Shown: positions 9,916 to 19,164, counted from the stretch's first letter. The stretch is 64,000 nt of DNA from Fidelibacterota bacterium (GCA_014382015.1 JACNKN010000066.1:91619-155618); one strand, 5' to 3'. A program made the numbers and translations. The notes: generated by a model from the sequence alone, not told the origin.

Positions 9916-10971
9916 ATGATGAATTTCTCAACCGAAGATATAAAAACAATGATCGGCCAAATGATTATGGTTGGACTCCGCGGTACTTCGACAGAAGATG
10001 CAAAATCCTTTTTTGATTCCATGACTGGATTTGCCATCGGCGGCGTTATACTTTATGATGAAAATGTAACGACTTCACCCTCGTCCCCTCATAATATTCG
10101 TTCACCGGAACAGGTGAAATCATTCAATGCATCTCTCCAATCATTCAGTCCCACGCCCCTGTTGATCGGTGTGGACCAAGAAGGTGGGCAGGTCAATCGG
10201 CTCAAAGGAGAATATGGATTTCCCCATTCAAAAAGCTGGGCCGAAATAGGCCAATTAAATGATGTGACGGAAACTCAATCCCATTCAAAATATATGGCCG
10301 CCACATTATCGGATCATGGATTCAATTTGAATTTTGCGCCTGTTCTGGATCTATCCATTAATCCAAAAAGTTTTATTGCAAAAAAGGATCGTTGTTTTTC
10401 AAGTGACCCTAAGAATGTTTCCGTCCACTCAGAAATTTTCATGAAAGCTCATTTGAATGAAAATGTGGTTCCCGTGTGTAAACATTTCCCCGGACAAGGT
10501 AGCGCCGGTGGAGATACCCATGAGGGGATTGTGGATGTGACAAAAACGTGGTCAGAAACAGAATTAATTCCCTATCAAACATTGATTAATCATGATTGCA
10601 TTCCCGCCATTATGACCTCACATCTTTTTCATAAACAGATGGATTCTAAATTACCAGCAACACTTTCATCGAAAGTTTTAAATGGATTACTTCGGGATAA
10701 AATGGGTTTTAACGGTGCCATTATTAGTGACGATCCCCAGATGGGTGCTATCGCCAATCATTATGATTTAAAAACAATCGTCAGATTAATGATTCATGCC
10801 GGTGTGGATATTTTTTGTTTTGGGAACAACCTCGTTTATGATCCGGATATTGTACAAAAAGTTCATACAAATATATTAAACTTGTTGAATGAAGGTGCAA
10901 TTGGGGTTCAACAAATCGAACAATCCTACAATCGTATCATGCAATTAAAAAAATCTATCGGGTTATTATGA
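9916..10971 (+). CDS. nagZ: GH3 beta-N-acetylhexosaminidase, NagZ-like, cytoplasmic type
   Basis: A 351-residue single-domain GH3 enzyme with no signal peptide, so probably cytoplasmic like NagZ. Visible motifs are LLIGVDQEGGQVNRL (82-96), KHFPGQGSAGGDTH (189-202) with the Asp/His dyad, and ISDDPQMGAI (270-279) with Asp272 as the likely nucleophile. The expected reaction is release of GlcNAc from GlcNAc-anhydroMurNAc (peptide). Its stop overlaps the start of the following kinase gene by 4 bases (ATGA), so the enzyme and kinase are coupled. It complements the exported GH3 fusion, giving one enzyme on each side of the membrane. Confidence 0.88.
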   Translation: MMNFSTEDIKTMIGQMIMVGLRGTSTEDAKSFFDSMTGFAIGGVILYDENVTTSPSSPHNIRSPEQVKSFNASLQSFSPTPLLIGVDQEGGQVNRLKGEYGFPHSKSWAEIGQLNDVTETQSHSKYMAATLSDHGFNLNFAPVLDLSINPKSFIAKKDRCFSSDPKNVSVHSEIFMKAHLNENVVPVCKHFPGQGSAGGDTHEGIVDVTKTWSETELIPYQTLINHDCIPAIMTSHLFHKQMDSKLPATLSSKVLNGLLRDKMGFNGAIISDDPQMGAIANHYDLKTIVRLMIHAGVDIFCFGNNLVYDPDIVQKVHTNILNLLNEGAIGVQQIEQSYNRIMQLKKSIGLL

Positions 10972-11990
10972 GAATCATTGGCATAGATGGCGGTGCAACC
11001 AAAGTGTCTGGCGGTATTGTTGAAAAGATCAATTTAAATACGTTCAAATTGGTTGAGCCTGCCGTAGATATACAATATATTGAACATCCGAATTATAACA
11101 CTGATTTTTTACCTCTCCCTCTATATTTACAATCTGAAAATCAAATAAGCCCTAGCGAGAAAAATCAAGGATCAGTATTTATTGATTGTGTTTTAGAAGT
11201 CATTCAATCATTAGCTGATTCTAATCCGATTCAACTTGCTATCGCCATGCCTGGAATAAAAAATAAAGAAGGTAGAGGAATTATAGCTATGGCCAACGGA
11301 CCACGAATTCCAGACTATTGTGACCAAATCGAACATATTATTAATCTAAAACAACCCATACAAAAGTTAGAAAGTGATGCTGATATGTGCACGTGGGGTG
11401 AGGAGTTTGCTGAAGAGGGTGCCCTTCGGGATATAAATAATGGCTACTATATCGGTGGGGGTACTGGCGTGGCTGATGGACTAAAACTAAAAGGTGACCT
11501 CATTCCATTTGATGAAGCCTCTGATTGGATTGCGAAATCCATAGAATTAAAAATGCCAAGTAGCCAATCATTAGAAACATATGCATCCATGTCTGGAATT
11601 AATAAACACCGTTTATCAAAATCTGATTTTGAAATAGGAAAAGTTATAGGAAGCCTGCTTTTTGAACGAATTTCAACCATCCACTCTGGATGGAATAATG
11701 AATTCAAAGTTGGACGAATCCTTCAAGCTAATCATCCATATATAAATACGCTAATAGATCGAATTGTTATTGGTCAGCGCTTATCCCAATTTCTTCAATC
11801 TGAAGATGGTAGTTTGATTTATCAATCAATGGTGGGAGAATTAACGGATAAATGCTTAAATGCCGCCGATGCCATTTCCAATTATTATATAGTTGATGGA
11901 GAATTCAACAAAGATATAATTATCATGTCCAATCTAAGGGCCGCACCTATCATCGGTCTTGGCGCAAAAGTATGGATAAACCAATGCTGA
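10968..11990 (+). CDS. ASKHA/ROK-like sugar kinase
   Basis: The 340-residue protein starts MRIIGIDGGATKVSGGIV, the phosphate-1 loop of the ASKHA fold. Further motifs are IAMPGI at about 86, DADMCTWGE, where ROK kinases carry the catalytic Asp in DANAAALGE, and YIGGGTGVADGLKLKGDL, the phosphate-2 and sugar region. The ROK zinc signature CxCGxxGC is absent. It sits between NagZ-like and SpoIID genes with ATGA and 19-base overlaps, so GlcNAc, MurNAc or anhydroMurNAc is the probable substrate; that is context inference. A BadF-type N-acetylglucosamine kinase is the main alternative label. Confidence 0.7.
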   Translation: MRIIGIDGGATKVSGGIVEKINLNTFKLVEPAVDIQYIEHPNYNTDFLPLPLYLQSENQISPSEKNQGSVFIDCVLEVIQSLADSNPIQLAIAMPGIKNKEGRGIIAMANGPRIPDYCDQIEHIINLKQPIQKLESDADMCTWGEEFAEEGALRDINNGYYIGGGTGVADGLKLKGDLIPFDEASDWIAKSIELKMPSSQSLETYASMSGINKHRLSKSDFEIGKVIGSLLFERISTIHSGWNNEFKVGRILQANHPYINTLIDRIVIGQRLSQFLQSEDGSLIYQSMVGELTDKCLNAADAISNYYIVDGEFNKDIIIMSNLRAAPIIGLGAKVWINQC

Positions 11991-13252
11991 TACCTGGATT
12001 TATTCCCAATAAAGAACCCATGATTCGTGTCGGGTTAATTTTACCTGAGGATGGCATAAAATCTATTCAAATTTCATTTTCAGATTCCCAAAGTTATGAA
12101 ATTGAAACGGGTGATCGGCTTCAACCTTCCTTTGAAAATACGAATCTACTCAATGTTAATTTAGTGGATGGAAAATTAATTATTCCTGAGATGGAATTTC
12201 GTGATACCTCTATAAAAATTATATCTTCCTTTTCAAACCAATACTCTTTTATTACGGTTGATGGAATTCCCGCTGGACGTGGCTTCCATTGGGAAAAAAT
12301 AATAAGTGCTTCTTACTGGGGTATACTTGAGTTGACCATTATTAATGGCCAAATGATGGCGGTTAACGAATTGCCACTTGAACAATATTTAAAATGTGTA
12401 GCCACATCGGAAATGAGTGCCCAATGTCCGCCTGAATTTTTGAAAGCACAAACGATTGTAGCGCGCTCTTGGCTCTTAGCCAATATAGAACAAAAACACC
12501 GCCATCTTGGTTATGATATTTGCAACGATGACTGCTGCCAACGTTACCAAGGAATGGGGAATTGTTCCAAATCATCCATCAAAAGTGCCGATGATACATT
12601 TGGGCAGGTGATCATGCACAATGGTAAAATCTGTGATGCCCGTTATTCAAAATCCTGTGGTGGCACAACAGAAATTTTTGAACATGTTTGGGAAGGTGAT
12701 CCTGTCCCCTATTTAATTTCTATTAAAGATGTGAATGACTCGGGCGTCCCATTTTGCAGTCCTGAAATTGTACCTGAAGACACACTGAAAACCTATATTG
12801 GGGATGTGGATGAAAAAGGTCACTATTATCGCTGGACCTACGAAGCCACTCAAGGCGACTTGATCCAATCCTTAAAAGAAAAATATAATATAAATGCTCA
12901 AAGTGTTCAGAACCTTGCGATAAACAACATAGGAGAATCAGGAAGAATAGTTGATTTAGAAATTGAATATTTAGATGACAATTCTCAGGCTGGAAAAATA
13001 ATAATCCATTCTGAATATGATATAAGAGATATGATGTCTCCATCTTTTTTGTTTAGTTCTGCATTTACGGTTCAAAAAAATGATAAAGGGAACTTCAACC
13101 TTTATGGAAAAGGATGGGGACATGGGGTCGGACTATGTCAAATCGGTGCATTAGGGATGGCGTTTTCTAAACGTGCCACAGAAGAAATACTGAAACATTA
13201 TTATCCCAACACGGAACTCAGAATAATATATTCCAAGATTGCCCCTTTGTAG
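11972..13252 (+). CDS. SpoIID/LytB domain protein
   Basis: The 426-residue protein carries the SpoIID/LytB core LPLEQYLKCVATSEMS...FLKAQTIVARSW (about 132-168), a cysteine-rich CNDDCCQ segment, then YSKSCGGTTE and near the end GKGWGHGVGLCQIGALGMA. This family cuts bare glycan strands or enhances amidases. It has no clear signal peptide at this start, so export is uncertain. The ORF starts inside the kinase gene (19-base overlap), and an internal start at PMLIPGF (12 bases on) is possible. It completes a three-gene plus-strand operon with NagZ and the kinase, supporting a wall-turnover role. Confidence 0.85.
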   Translation: MDKPMLIPGFIPNKEPMIRVGLILPEDGIKSIQISFSDSQSYEIETGDRLQPSFENTNLLNVNLVDGKLIIPEMEFRDTSIKIISSFSNQYSFITVDGIPAGRGFHWEKIISASYWGILELTIINGQMMAVNELPLEQYLKCVATSEMSAQCPPEFLKAQTIVARSWLLANIEQKHRHLGYDICNDDCCQRYQGMGNCSKSSIKSADDTFGQVIMHNGKICDARYSKSCGGTTEIFEHVWEGDPVPYLISIKDVNDSGVPFCSPEIVPEDTLKTYIGDVDEKGHYYRWTYEATQGDLIQSLKEKYNINAQSVQNLAINNIGESGRIVDLEIEYLDDNSQAGKIIIHSEYDIRDMMSPSFLFSSAFTVQKNDKGNFNLYGKGWGHGVGLCQIGALGMAFSKRATEEILKHYYPNTELRIIYSKIAPL

Positions 13253-13253
13253 A

Positions 13254-15134
13254 TTATTTCAACAACACCATTTTCTTATTTTCTGTGAATATTTGGCCAT
13301 TCTCGAGTGACTTGGCTGTTAATTTATAGATATAAATCCCCGCCGGTACCGCATTACCATTATGGTCTTTCCCATTCCAAGTGACCTGCTTGTAACCCGC
13401 ATCTTCTCTATTGTTAGACCAACCAAAGATTTCACTCCCCAATAGGTCATAAATATCCAATGATACCGAACTGGCCTCAGGCAGACTGTATTTGATCATC
13501 GTTGTAGGATTGAACGGGTTGGGGTGGTTTTGATAAATGCTAAAAGTCTCGGGAATACCGCCTTTATGGTTTACGTTTGCCTGACGAAAAAACCCACCGC
13601 TGCCTGTACGCCATACATATAATGTATTTACAGCATGTTCCGTCCCTCGGTCAGCCTCTACTTTTATAGTAAACGACACACTGCCCATTGTCACAGATTT
13701 AGTTGTACCAGTACCAATGGACACCCATTGGCTTGAACCATCATTCCTTTTATCCCATTCATAGTTTAATGCACCAGTTTCAGAACCACCACTGACGCTT
13801 GCCGTCCAGGATCCCGTATACCCTTCCATAAGTTCACCGGGACCAACGATTGATACAGAAAACGGCGGAATACTGCGAAATCCCGCTACTATGGCCTTTC
13901 TCTCATTCAAGAGTCGACCATTGTCTTCATAGGTGGCCGTACCCATTGGGACACCGGCGTATATGATGTTGGGATTGGACCAGTATAATAAGCGAGGACA
14001 GTACCCATTTGAGCAATCTGTCGGATTATTTAATGACATAATCGTACGCCAATCATCCTTATAGTGGTCCGTGTAGACATATCCATGTCCATATTGTGCA
14101 GGGCTATTATTATTATCAAAATTTCTATCGTGACGAGTTCCATATAAATGACCAATTTCATGTCCAAATGAATAGTATCCTGTTGCACAATCATATCTTA
14201 CAACACCAAATGCAGTACTTTCGGTTGCGGGTATATCATAAGCCATTCCGCAATAATTCGGGTCATAAGGAATAAGAAGCATGGCTATATCAGCCAAATA
14301 TTGATCACGTAAACCGTGAATTTCATCCATATATCCATCGGATTCTCCTTTAAATCGGTTCAAATCAATTTCAACGTCATTAGCCCCTGTATAATTGACT
14401 TGCACCTTATGAACCAGATTTATTGTTATATCCACGTTACTGTTTATGTATCCCTGATTTGTCTCATCAACTGCAAGTTGAATAAGGGCATTTATATCCC
14501 CGGATAAATTTGCAACAGTTTGAGTATAGGCCACCATTACATCAATCACGACGTTTGTTGGGAACGATTTTTTAGCAGTCAATGGTGGAAATTTTGAATT
14601 TGTATCATATTCATTTCCAATTGAATTATTTTGGGGGGTTTTATTCTTTTTATTTAAAGGCTGATGCTCTGGAGGAAATTGACTTTGGTCAATATGAATA
14701 ATGGCGTGAGCACCTGACCCTAATGGCTCAACTTGATATAATTCCATATCAACCCAAACGGAGCCGGTAATGCCCTTATCGGTAAAAACAATAATTGCAT
14801 GCCCCTGTTTTCCAGGAATCTTGCCGTACCAAGAATACTGATTGTATCCCCTCATCTTAGTTTTATCATGGTTAACGGTGAATCGCTTGCCGGGAAATAT
14901 GTTCAATTGAATTGATTCATTGTTTAAAAGCCGAGAAACATCCTGAATACGAACTATACGAACTTTTTTGGATGTTTCACGGTTTCGTATTTTTGCAAGA
15001 TGTGCCGCCTGATTTGTAGAGAGAGAACTTTCGATGACTTGGACAAAGAAATCATCTCCTCTTTTTTGACCGATTGCCACTTGGCTTAGGGTAATTATAA
15101 CCACTAATAATAGCTGTCCGATTTGCTTAATCAT
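13254..15134 (-). CDS. Secreted reprolysin-like zinc metalloprotease with C-terminal sorting module
   Basis: A 626-residue exported protein. Residues 1-22 are a signal peptide (LLLVVIITLSQVAIGQ). The peptidase domain holds HEIGHLYGTRH (325-335), the extended zinc motif of M12-type reprolysin enzymes, preceded by a propeptide-like region. An Ig-like segment spans about 425-515. The last 88 residues are the FlgD-Ig/type IX-like tail with NPFNP, SVSLDIYDLLGSEI and PAGIYIYKL. It probably digests protein outside the cell or is held on the surface. The tail is almost the same at DNA level as that of the subtilase 2.65 kb away. The stop is 2 bases from the convergent SpoIID gene. Confidence 0.88.
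   Translation of the reverse strand: MIKQIGQLLLVVIITLSQVAIGQKRGDDFFVQVIESSLSTNQAAHLAKIRNRETSKKVRIVRIQDVSRLLNNESIQLNIFPGKRFTVNHDKTKMRGYNQYSWYGKIPGKQGHAIIVFTDKGITGSVWVDMELYQVEPLGSGAHAIIHIDQSQFPPEHQPLNKKNKTPQNNSIGNEYDTNSKFPPLTAKKSFPTNVVIDVMVAYTQTVANLSGDINALIQLAVDETNQGYINSNVDITINLVHKVQVNYTGANDVEIDLNRFKGESDGYMDEIHGLRDQYLADIAMLLIPYDPNYCGMAYDIPATESTAFGVVRYDCATGYYSFGHEIGHLYGTRHDRNFDNNNSPAQYGHGYVYTDHYKDDWRTIMSLNNPTDCSNGYCPRLLYWSNPNIIYAGVPMGTATYEDNGRLLNERKAIVAGFRSIPPFSVSIVGPGELMEGYTGSWTASVSGGSETGALNYEWDKRNDGSSQWVSIGTGTTKSVTMGSVSFTIKVEADRGTEHAVNTLYVWRTGSGGFFRQANVNHKGGIPETFSIYQNHPNPFNPTTMIKYSLPEASSVSLDIYDLLGSEIFGWSNNREDAGYKQVTWNGKDHNGNAVPAGIYIYKLTAKSLENGQIFTENKKMVLLK
13257..13530 (-). repeat. Copy 1 of duplicated sorting-module sequence
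   Basis: About 274 bases coding the C-terminal tail of the metalloprotease align without gaps to 15907-16180 (offset 2650). Long stretches are identical by eye, notably over the codons for SSVSLDIYDLLGSEIF. Synonymous sites are conserved as well as coding sites, which points to recent duplication or gene conversion. Confidence 0.85.
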
Positions 15135-15192
15135 ACCAGCCTCCTTTTTTGTTATTTTGGAAAGTGAACATCGCTATTTGTAAATCCATCGG

Positions 15193-15900
15193 TTAATCCA
15201 GGTGATAGTCATATAATACCTGTCTATATTTTAAAACGCCATTATCTTTTAATTCAGAGCCGACACGGCCTAAGCCGGGAACGTAATAAAGATAAATATC
15301 TGAAATAGTTAATACATCTTCCGCTTGTTTTTTTCTATAATGATACACGTAGCATGAAAAGGACCCAGCCGGTGTTTCAAAAGGCTCATTTGTAGCCATA
15401 CATGTATAAGTAAGCGTATCTGTAAATAAAAATTCTTTAGTATGAAAATCGTAGGTGAGCAAAGGGAATTCCCACTTATCTCCTAATTGTGTTGGATATT
15501 TTAGATAAAGGTTTTTTCTAAAAAGAGTATCAACAGGAGCTATCCCGCCAACCCGAAACAGTCCATCTTTACAATTCGAATAGAGCCATTTATATGGCGT
15601 TGGATCGTGTGAAGGGGGATTGAACCAATTCCATATAGCAGTCTGGTGGGAATGACCATCAAAAGTGATTATTGTATCCCCAACAATTTCACCGTAGAAT
15701 GTAACTGTTGATCCTTCAATAATAATATCTTCACCTAAATAGGCTTTCTGTTGGTAAGCCCAGTAATTCCCTACTGAAAGCGGTACTAAACCATCTTCAG
15801 CAAGCAGGCAACAGCCATCACATTGCTCATACTTTGGTGGCTTATCACAGCTAATAAATAGACACGCTAAAAGAATTAAGAACAGGAGGGGGCGTTTCAT
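15193..15900 (-). CDS. Hypothetical lipoprotein (secreted)
   Basis: A 235-residue lipoprotein: signal LLFLILLACLFISC with Cys18 at a good lipobox. After it come CDGCC and PLSVGNYWAY, a segment I associate with many secreted proteins of this kind of organism. The body is rich in Tyr, Trp and Thr, consistent with a beta structure such as a lipocalin-like or other barrel. No catalytic motif is recognised. It lies between the two protease genes, 3 bases downstream of the subtilase stop, so is probably co-transcribed with the proteases. Confidence 0.7.
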   Translation of the reverse strand: MKRPLLFLILLACLFISCDKPPKYEQCDGCCLLAEDGLVPLSVGNYWAYQQKAYLGEDIIIEGSTVTFYGEIVGDTIITFDGHSHQTAIWNWFNPPSHDPTPYKWLYSNCKDGLFRVGGIAPVDTLFRKNLYLKYPTQLGDKWEFPLLTYDFHTKEFLFTDTLTYTCMATNEPFETPAGSFSCYVYHYRKKQAEDVLTISDIYLYYVPGLGRVGSELKDNGVLKYRQVLYDYHLD

Positions 15901-15903
15901 GAC

Positions 15904-17721
15904 CTATTTCAACAACACCATTTTCCGATTTTCTGTGAAGACTTGGCCACTTTCATGGGATTTGGCTGTCAATTTATAAATGTAAATCCCAGCCGGTACG
16001 GAATTCCCCTTTTGGTCTTTTCCATTCCAGGTAATCCGTTTGTAGCCCGCATCTTCTCTATTATTAGACCAGCCAAAGATTTCACTCCCCAGTAGGTCAT
16101 AAATATCCAATGATACCGAACTGGCCTCCGGCAGACTGTACTTGATCATTGTTAAAGGGTTAAACGGGTTTGGATAATTAGGCTCCAAAGCAAAAGCTTC
16201 GGGAATCGGATTACCGACATCCGCAATCTCATCCCGCCTCTTTATAAATGATTCACCCCAAGTAAATGCGGGCGATGATTTGGCAGACTCACCCACGCTG
16301 TTAACACCTGATACATAATAGGTAAACAAGTCTGTCGCGCCATCGTTAAAAGCAATCTCAACTTCTGGGTCAGTGAATAATGGAGAAGTTGTTGAACCAA
16401 TTACCTGCAAAGAGCAATCAATATTGTACATGCCATATTTACATTTACGCCAAATCTTATAAGAAACCGCTCTTGAACTAGCAGTCCAACTTATACTAAC
16501 AGGGTCTCCAATATTATAGGGATTTACAATATATAGTCCGGTCGGTGCTGACGGAATTAATGATAATATTGCCTCCTTTGCGTTGATACGACCAGAACCA
16601 TATTCATAATTTCCAACCATCCATGAAAAAGTATCAGCAGTATGCTTTATAAAATAGATTATATCTGCACTTGATAGAGTCGGAACTGCAGAAAGCATCA
16701 AGGCCGCCAGTGCTGATACATGTGGTGCAGCGGCAGAAGTGCCATTGAAATTTAAATTATAACTGGTTGAAGTATTTCCTGCAGAACCAACGATATCTGT
16801 CGTGGGTATATGAATTCCCGGTGCAACTACATCCAGTTCAAACCCATATTTACTTCCCCAGCCTTCACCGGTAGCATCATTAAATGTTTTTCGATAATCA
16901 CTTTCAATAGTGGCCCCCACTGTGAAAACATTTGACTTGTTTGCAGGCCAATGGATAGAAGTAGGAAAAGAAAGGCTGGTTCTATTACCTGAAGAAAAAA
17001 CTACCAACACAGTATCGGTATTGACAGCATTATTAATAGCATTATCTAGAGAAACAACAATTGGACCATCCTTTTCTTTCCCAAAACTACAATTGATAAT
17101 TCTGGCACCATTTAAAACCGCATAATCAATCGCTGCTGCCGCCGCCGCATCATCAATATCGCCATTAATATCTACCTTTAATGACATCAATTTAACTCCC
17201 GGAATGTCCCAACCACCCGCCATTCCAGAAACTCCTATTCCATTATTCAAATTAGCAGCAATTATCCCTGCAACTGCCGTACCATGATAATAATTTCCTG
17301 GGTTAGAATCACAATCATCAGTAAAACAATACCCTGTATTGGTCCATATATTATTATCTAAATCGGGATGATTAATCTCAATCCCCTGATCAATAACTGC
17401 AACGATTACATTGCTCGAACCCGTAGTAATATCCCAGGCCTCTGCCATTTTTATCTTATCCAAGTTCCAGTGTTCTCCTAGTAAGTATAACGAATCATCG
17501 GGGATCACAGTGGATATTTTAGAATATGTATTCATATAAACGTGATCGAATTCTCCAGAATTTAATAACTTTTTACCTACCTCAAATGGATTTAATTCAT
17601 CAGGTATTTCTAATTCATAGAATCCGCCTGCAAATCGTCCCCTAACATCTCGCATCTTTCCAAGACCTTTACCGGGAAAATTAAACTCCTTTATATCTCT
17701 CCCCCTATTCAAGGTACACAA
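15904..17721 (-). CDS. Subtilisin-like serine protease (S8) with sorting module; N-terminus in another frame
   Basis: The 605-residue frame contains the full S8 triad: Asp111 in AVIDQGIEINHPDL, His146 in YHGTAVAGI and Ser329 in NGTSAAAPHVSA. A fibronectin-III-like segment lies at about 390-490 and the FlgD-Ig-like tail ends the protein. The frame starts with a poor TTG at 17721 and has no signal peptide. The missing piece (signal peptide and propeptide start) is encoded just upstream in a different frame, 17705-17899, overlapping by 17 bases. A single-base shift near 17707-17712 would join GEKGSKVDIKHLVVYL to NRGRDIKEF. So the gene is probably frameshifted, or depends on a +1 shift. As drawn, the protease would not be exported. 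Confidence 0.82.
   Translation of the reverse strand: MCTLNRGRDIKEFNFPGKGLGKMRDVRGRFAGGFYELEIPDELNPFEVGKKLLNSGEFDHVYMNTYSKISTVIPDDSLYLLGEHWNLDKIKMAEAWDITTGSSNVIVAVIDQGIEINHPDLDNNIWTNTGYCFTDDCDSNPGNYYHGTAVAGIIAANLNNGIGVSGMAGGWDIPGVKLMSLKVDINGDIDDAAAAAAIDYAVLNGARIINCSFGKEKDGPIVVSLDNAINNAVNTDTVLVVFSSGNRTSLSFPTSIHWPANKSNVFTVGATIESDYRKTFNDATGEGWGSKYGFELDVVAPGIHIPTTDIVGSAGNTSTSYNLNFNGTSAAAPHVSALAALMLSAVPTLSSADIIYFIKHTADTFSWMVGNYEYGSGRINAKEAILSLIPSAPTGLYIVNPYNIGDPVSISWTASSRAVSYKIWRKCKYGMYNIDCSLQVIGSTTSPLFTDPEVEIAFNDGATDLFTYYVSGVNSVGESAKSSPAFTWGESFIKRRDEIADVGNPIPEAFALEPNYPNPFNPLTMIKYSLPEASSVSLDIYDLLGSEIFGWSNNREDAGYKRITWNGKDQKGNSVPAGIYIYKLTAKSHESGQVFTENRKMVLLK
15907..16180 (-). repeat. Copy 2 of duplicated sorting-module sequence
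   Basis: This is the partner of 13257-13530, coding the tail of the subtilase. Differences are scattered and mostly third-position, for example NHNGNAVPAG-type residues in copy 1 against QKGNSVPAG here. See the first copy for alignment details. Confidence 0.85.
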
Positions 17722-17899
17722 CCAAATGTTTTATATCCACCTTACTGCCTTTTTCTCCATTAATACTTACATACCATTCATCTCCCCATTTTGCATATTT
17801 GTATTCACCGATAGATTTAATATCAGCCTGAGCATCGAGAATAATTGAAAAAGTTAAGGTTATAGCAAGCACTATTAGTTTTGGAAATTCCTTCATCAT
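17705..17899 (-). CDS. Detached signal peptide and pro-region of the subtilase (frameshift fragment)
   Basis: The ATG at 17899 (or 17896) follows a Shine-Dalgarno-like AGAGGT at 5-8 bases. The 64 codons give MMKEFPKLIVLAITLTF, a signal peptide with a likely cut after DAQA, then YKYAKWGDEWYVSINGEKG and KHLVVYLE before TAG. The second part looks like the start of a subtilase propeptide. Reading on in the other frame gives NRGRDIKEFNFPG of the next ORF, which continues the same pattern. A longer start at 17980 has no support. I read this as the true N-terminus of the protease. Confidence 0.65.
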   Translation of the reverse strand: MMKEFPKLIVLAITLTFSIILDAQADIKSIGEYKYAKWGDEWYVSINGEKGSKVDIKHLVVYLE

Positions 17900-17930
17900 T
17901 TTACCTCTGTGATTTAAGCATAAACAAGTT

Positions 17931-18974
17931 TTAACGGATGCCCTCAATTGGAAATGTATAAATCCCCTCGTTTGCTCCAATAATTAAAAACTCGTCATTA
18001 ATATCGAGATATACGCTGAAATTTTCATCCCCGTCCTCTCTGAATTTGCCAACAAATTGTATTGTCTCTAATCCATCATTGGAAAAAAATATGCTGTCAT
18101 GTTTTGACAGAAAAAGACTGTTTGCGTATCGAGGATCAGCAATAAAATTGTAAAATAGAGTAGACTCTATATTATTACCGATCGAGAGCCAAGTAAAACC
18201 ACCATCCGAAGATTTAAAGAATCCTTTTGTTGTATAAATATAGATGATTTCACCATTATTTGAATCAAAAGTCATATTAAAAACCCAATCCCCAGAAGAA
18301 TCACCTAAAAGTTTACCCAAATCCACATTCACTTGTACTTGTGAACCATAATTCGATAAGCCTATTAACTTTGACGGCCATTCAGGGCCTCCTCCCGAAC
18401 CAAAGGTCCAGACCTCGCTCGGTTTATGTGGATTCAACCTGATGTCCGACATATCGATTTGGCCAAAATCTTCATAGGCCAGTTTCCAGGTATAGCCAGT
18501 GTCTAATGAGGAAAACAATTTTCTATAAAAATCCACTGCATAAATAACATCCGGGGTTTTTGGTGATCGTTCGACAGTCAAGATGTATAAGTCTTCATCC
18601 TTTCTATATATGAAACCTGGTTCCGGCTTGAACCAGGTCTCACCATTATCCTGACTACACCATATTCGCTCTAAAGAGCGCGCCACCAGAACATCTCCCT
18701 TATTTGCTTCTACATCCCAAGCTCCATTACGTCCATCACTAATTGTTGTATCTAAAAAACCCAGGTATTCCCAATGACCATTATCCATTTTGAAGTTTTT
18801 TCTCCAAAGACCCTGATCAACAAGAGCAGCATAGATATAGGGATCATCTATGTCCATAGTATAGGGAAATTTCCATTCTGGTTCCTTATTAATGTGATCA
18901 TCCTCCGATGGCTGATCACATCCACCAAAGTAAACAATCGCAATACAGATCATGAATATTTGTGGTATTTTCAT
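17931..18974 (-). CDS. Lipoprotein with sortilin/BNR-type beta-propeller repeats
   Basis: The likely start is the ATG at 18974, giving 347 residues that begin MKIPQIFMICIAIVYFGGC with lipobox GGC (Cys19). A longer TTG-started frame to 19013 is open but unconvincing. Repeated Asp-box-like segments occur: SQDNGETW, SSLDTGYTW, SSDGGFTW and SNDGLETI, typical of sortilin/BNR blades. The fold is probably a surface or periplasmic beta-propeller; no enzyme residues are recognised. A 7-base inverted repeat (tagcttc, 3-base loop) lies right at the start codon at 18974-18990. It heads the minus-strand group that includes the subtilase. Confidence 0.7.
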   Translation of the reverse strand: MKIPQIFMICIAIVYFGGCDQPSEDDHINKEPEWKFPYTMDIDDPYIYAALVDQGLWRKNFKMDNGHWEYLGFLDTTISDGRNGAWDVEANKGDVLVARSLERIWCSQDNGETWFKPEPGFIYRKDEDLYILTVERSPKTPDVIYAVDFYRKLFSSLDTGYTWKLAYEDFGQIDMSDIRLNPHKPSEVWTFGSGGGPEWPSKLIGLSNYGSQVQVNVDLGKLLGDSSGDWVFNMTFDSNNGEIIYIYTTKGFFKSSDGGFTWLSIGNNIESTLFYNFIADPRYANSLFLSKHDSIFFSNDGLETIQFVGKFREDGDENFSVYLDINDEFLIIGANEGIYTFPIEGIR

Positions 18975-18990
18975 AGCTTCAACGAAGCTA
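18974..18990 (-). promoter_or_regulatory. Hairpin overlapping a start codon
   Basis: A perfect inverted repeat TAGCTTC-GTT-GAAGCTA ends in the ATG of the BNR lipoprotein. The nearest Shine-Dalgarno-like stretch (AGGAAG) is about 24 bases upstream, so folding of the hairpin would bring it close to the ATG. A role in translation control is inference. Confidence 0.3.
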
Positions 18991-19013
18991 CACTGCTTCT
19001 TCCTATTAAACAA

Positions 19014-19164
19014 TAGGGTGAAGTACTCATTTTCTTCACAAATAAATTCATATTATTTAATTCAATTCTGTTGAACTAAATAATTGTCTTTGACTAGTAA
19101 TTCTTATCAGGATATATTGAGGATCAAAGATTTCTATATTAATCTCAAAAAAATTTAACTAATA
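19014..19164. other. Divergent intergenic region
   Basis: An AT-rich gap between the lipoprotein and the AmpG-like gene. It must hold the promoter for the plus-strand permease genes. I see no RNA gene, no strong -35/-10 pair I would defend, and no clear Shine-Dalgarno before the ATG at 19165. Confidence 0.4.
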
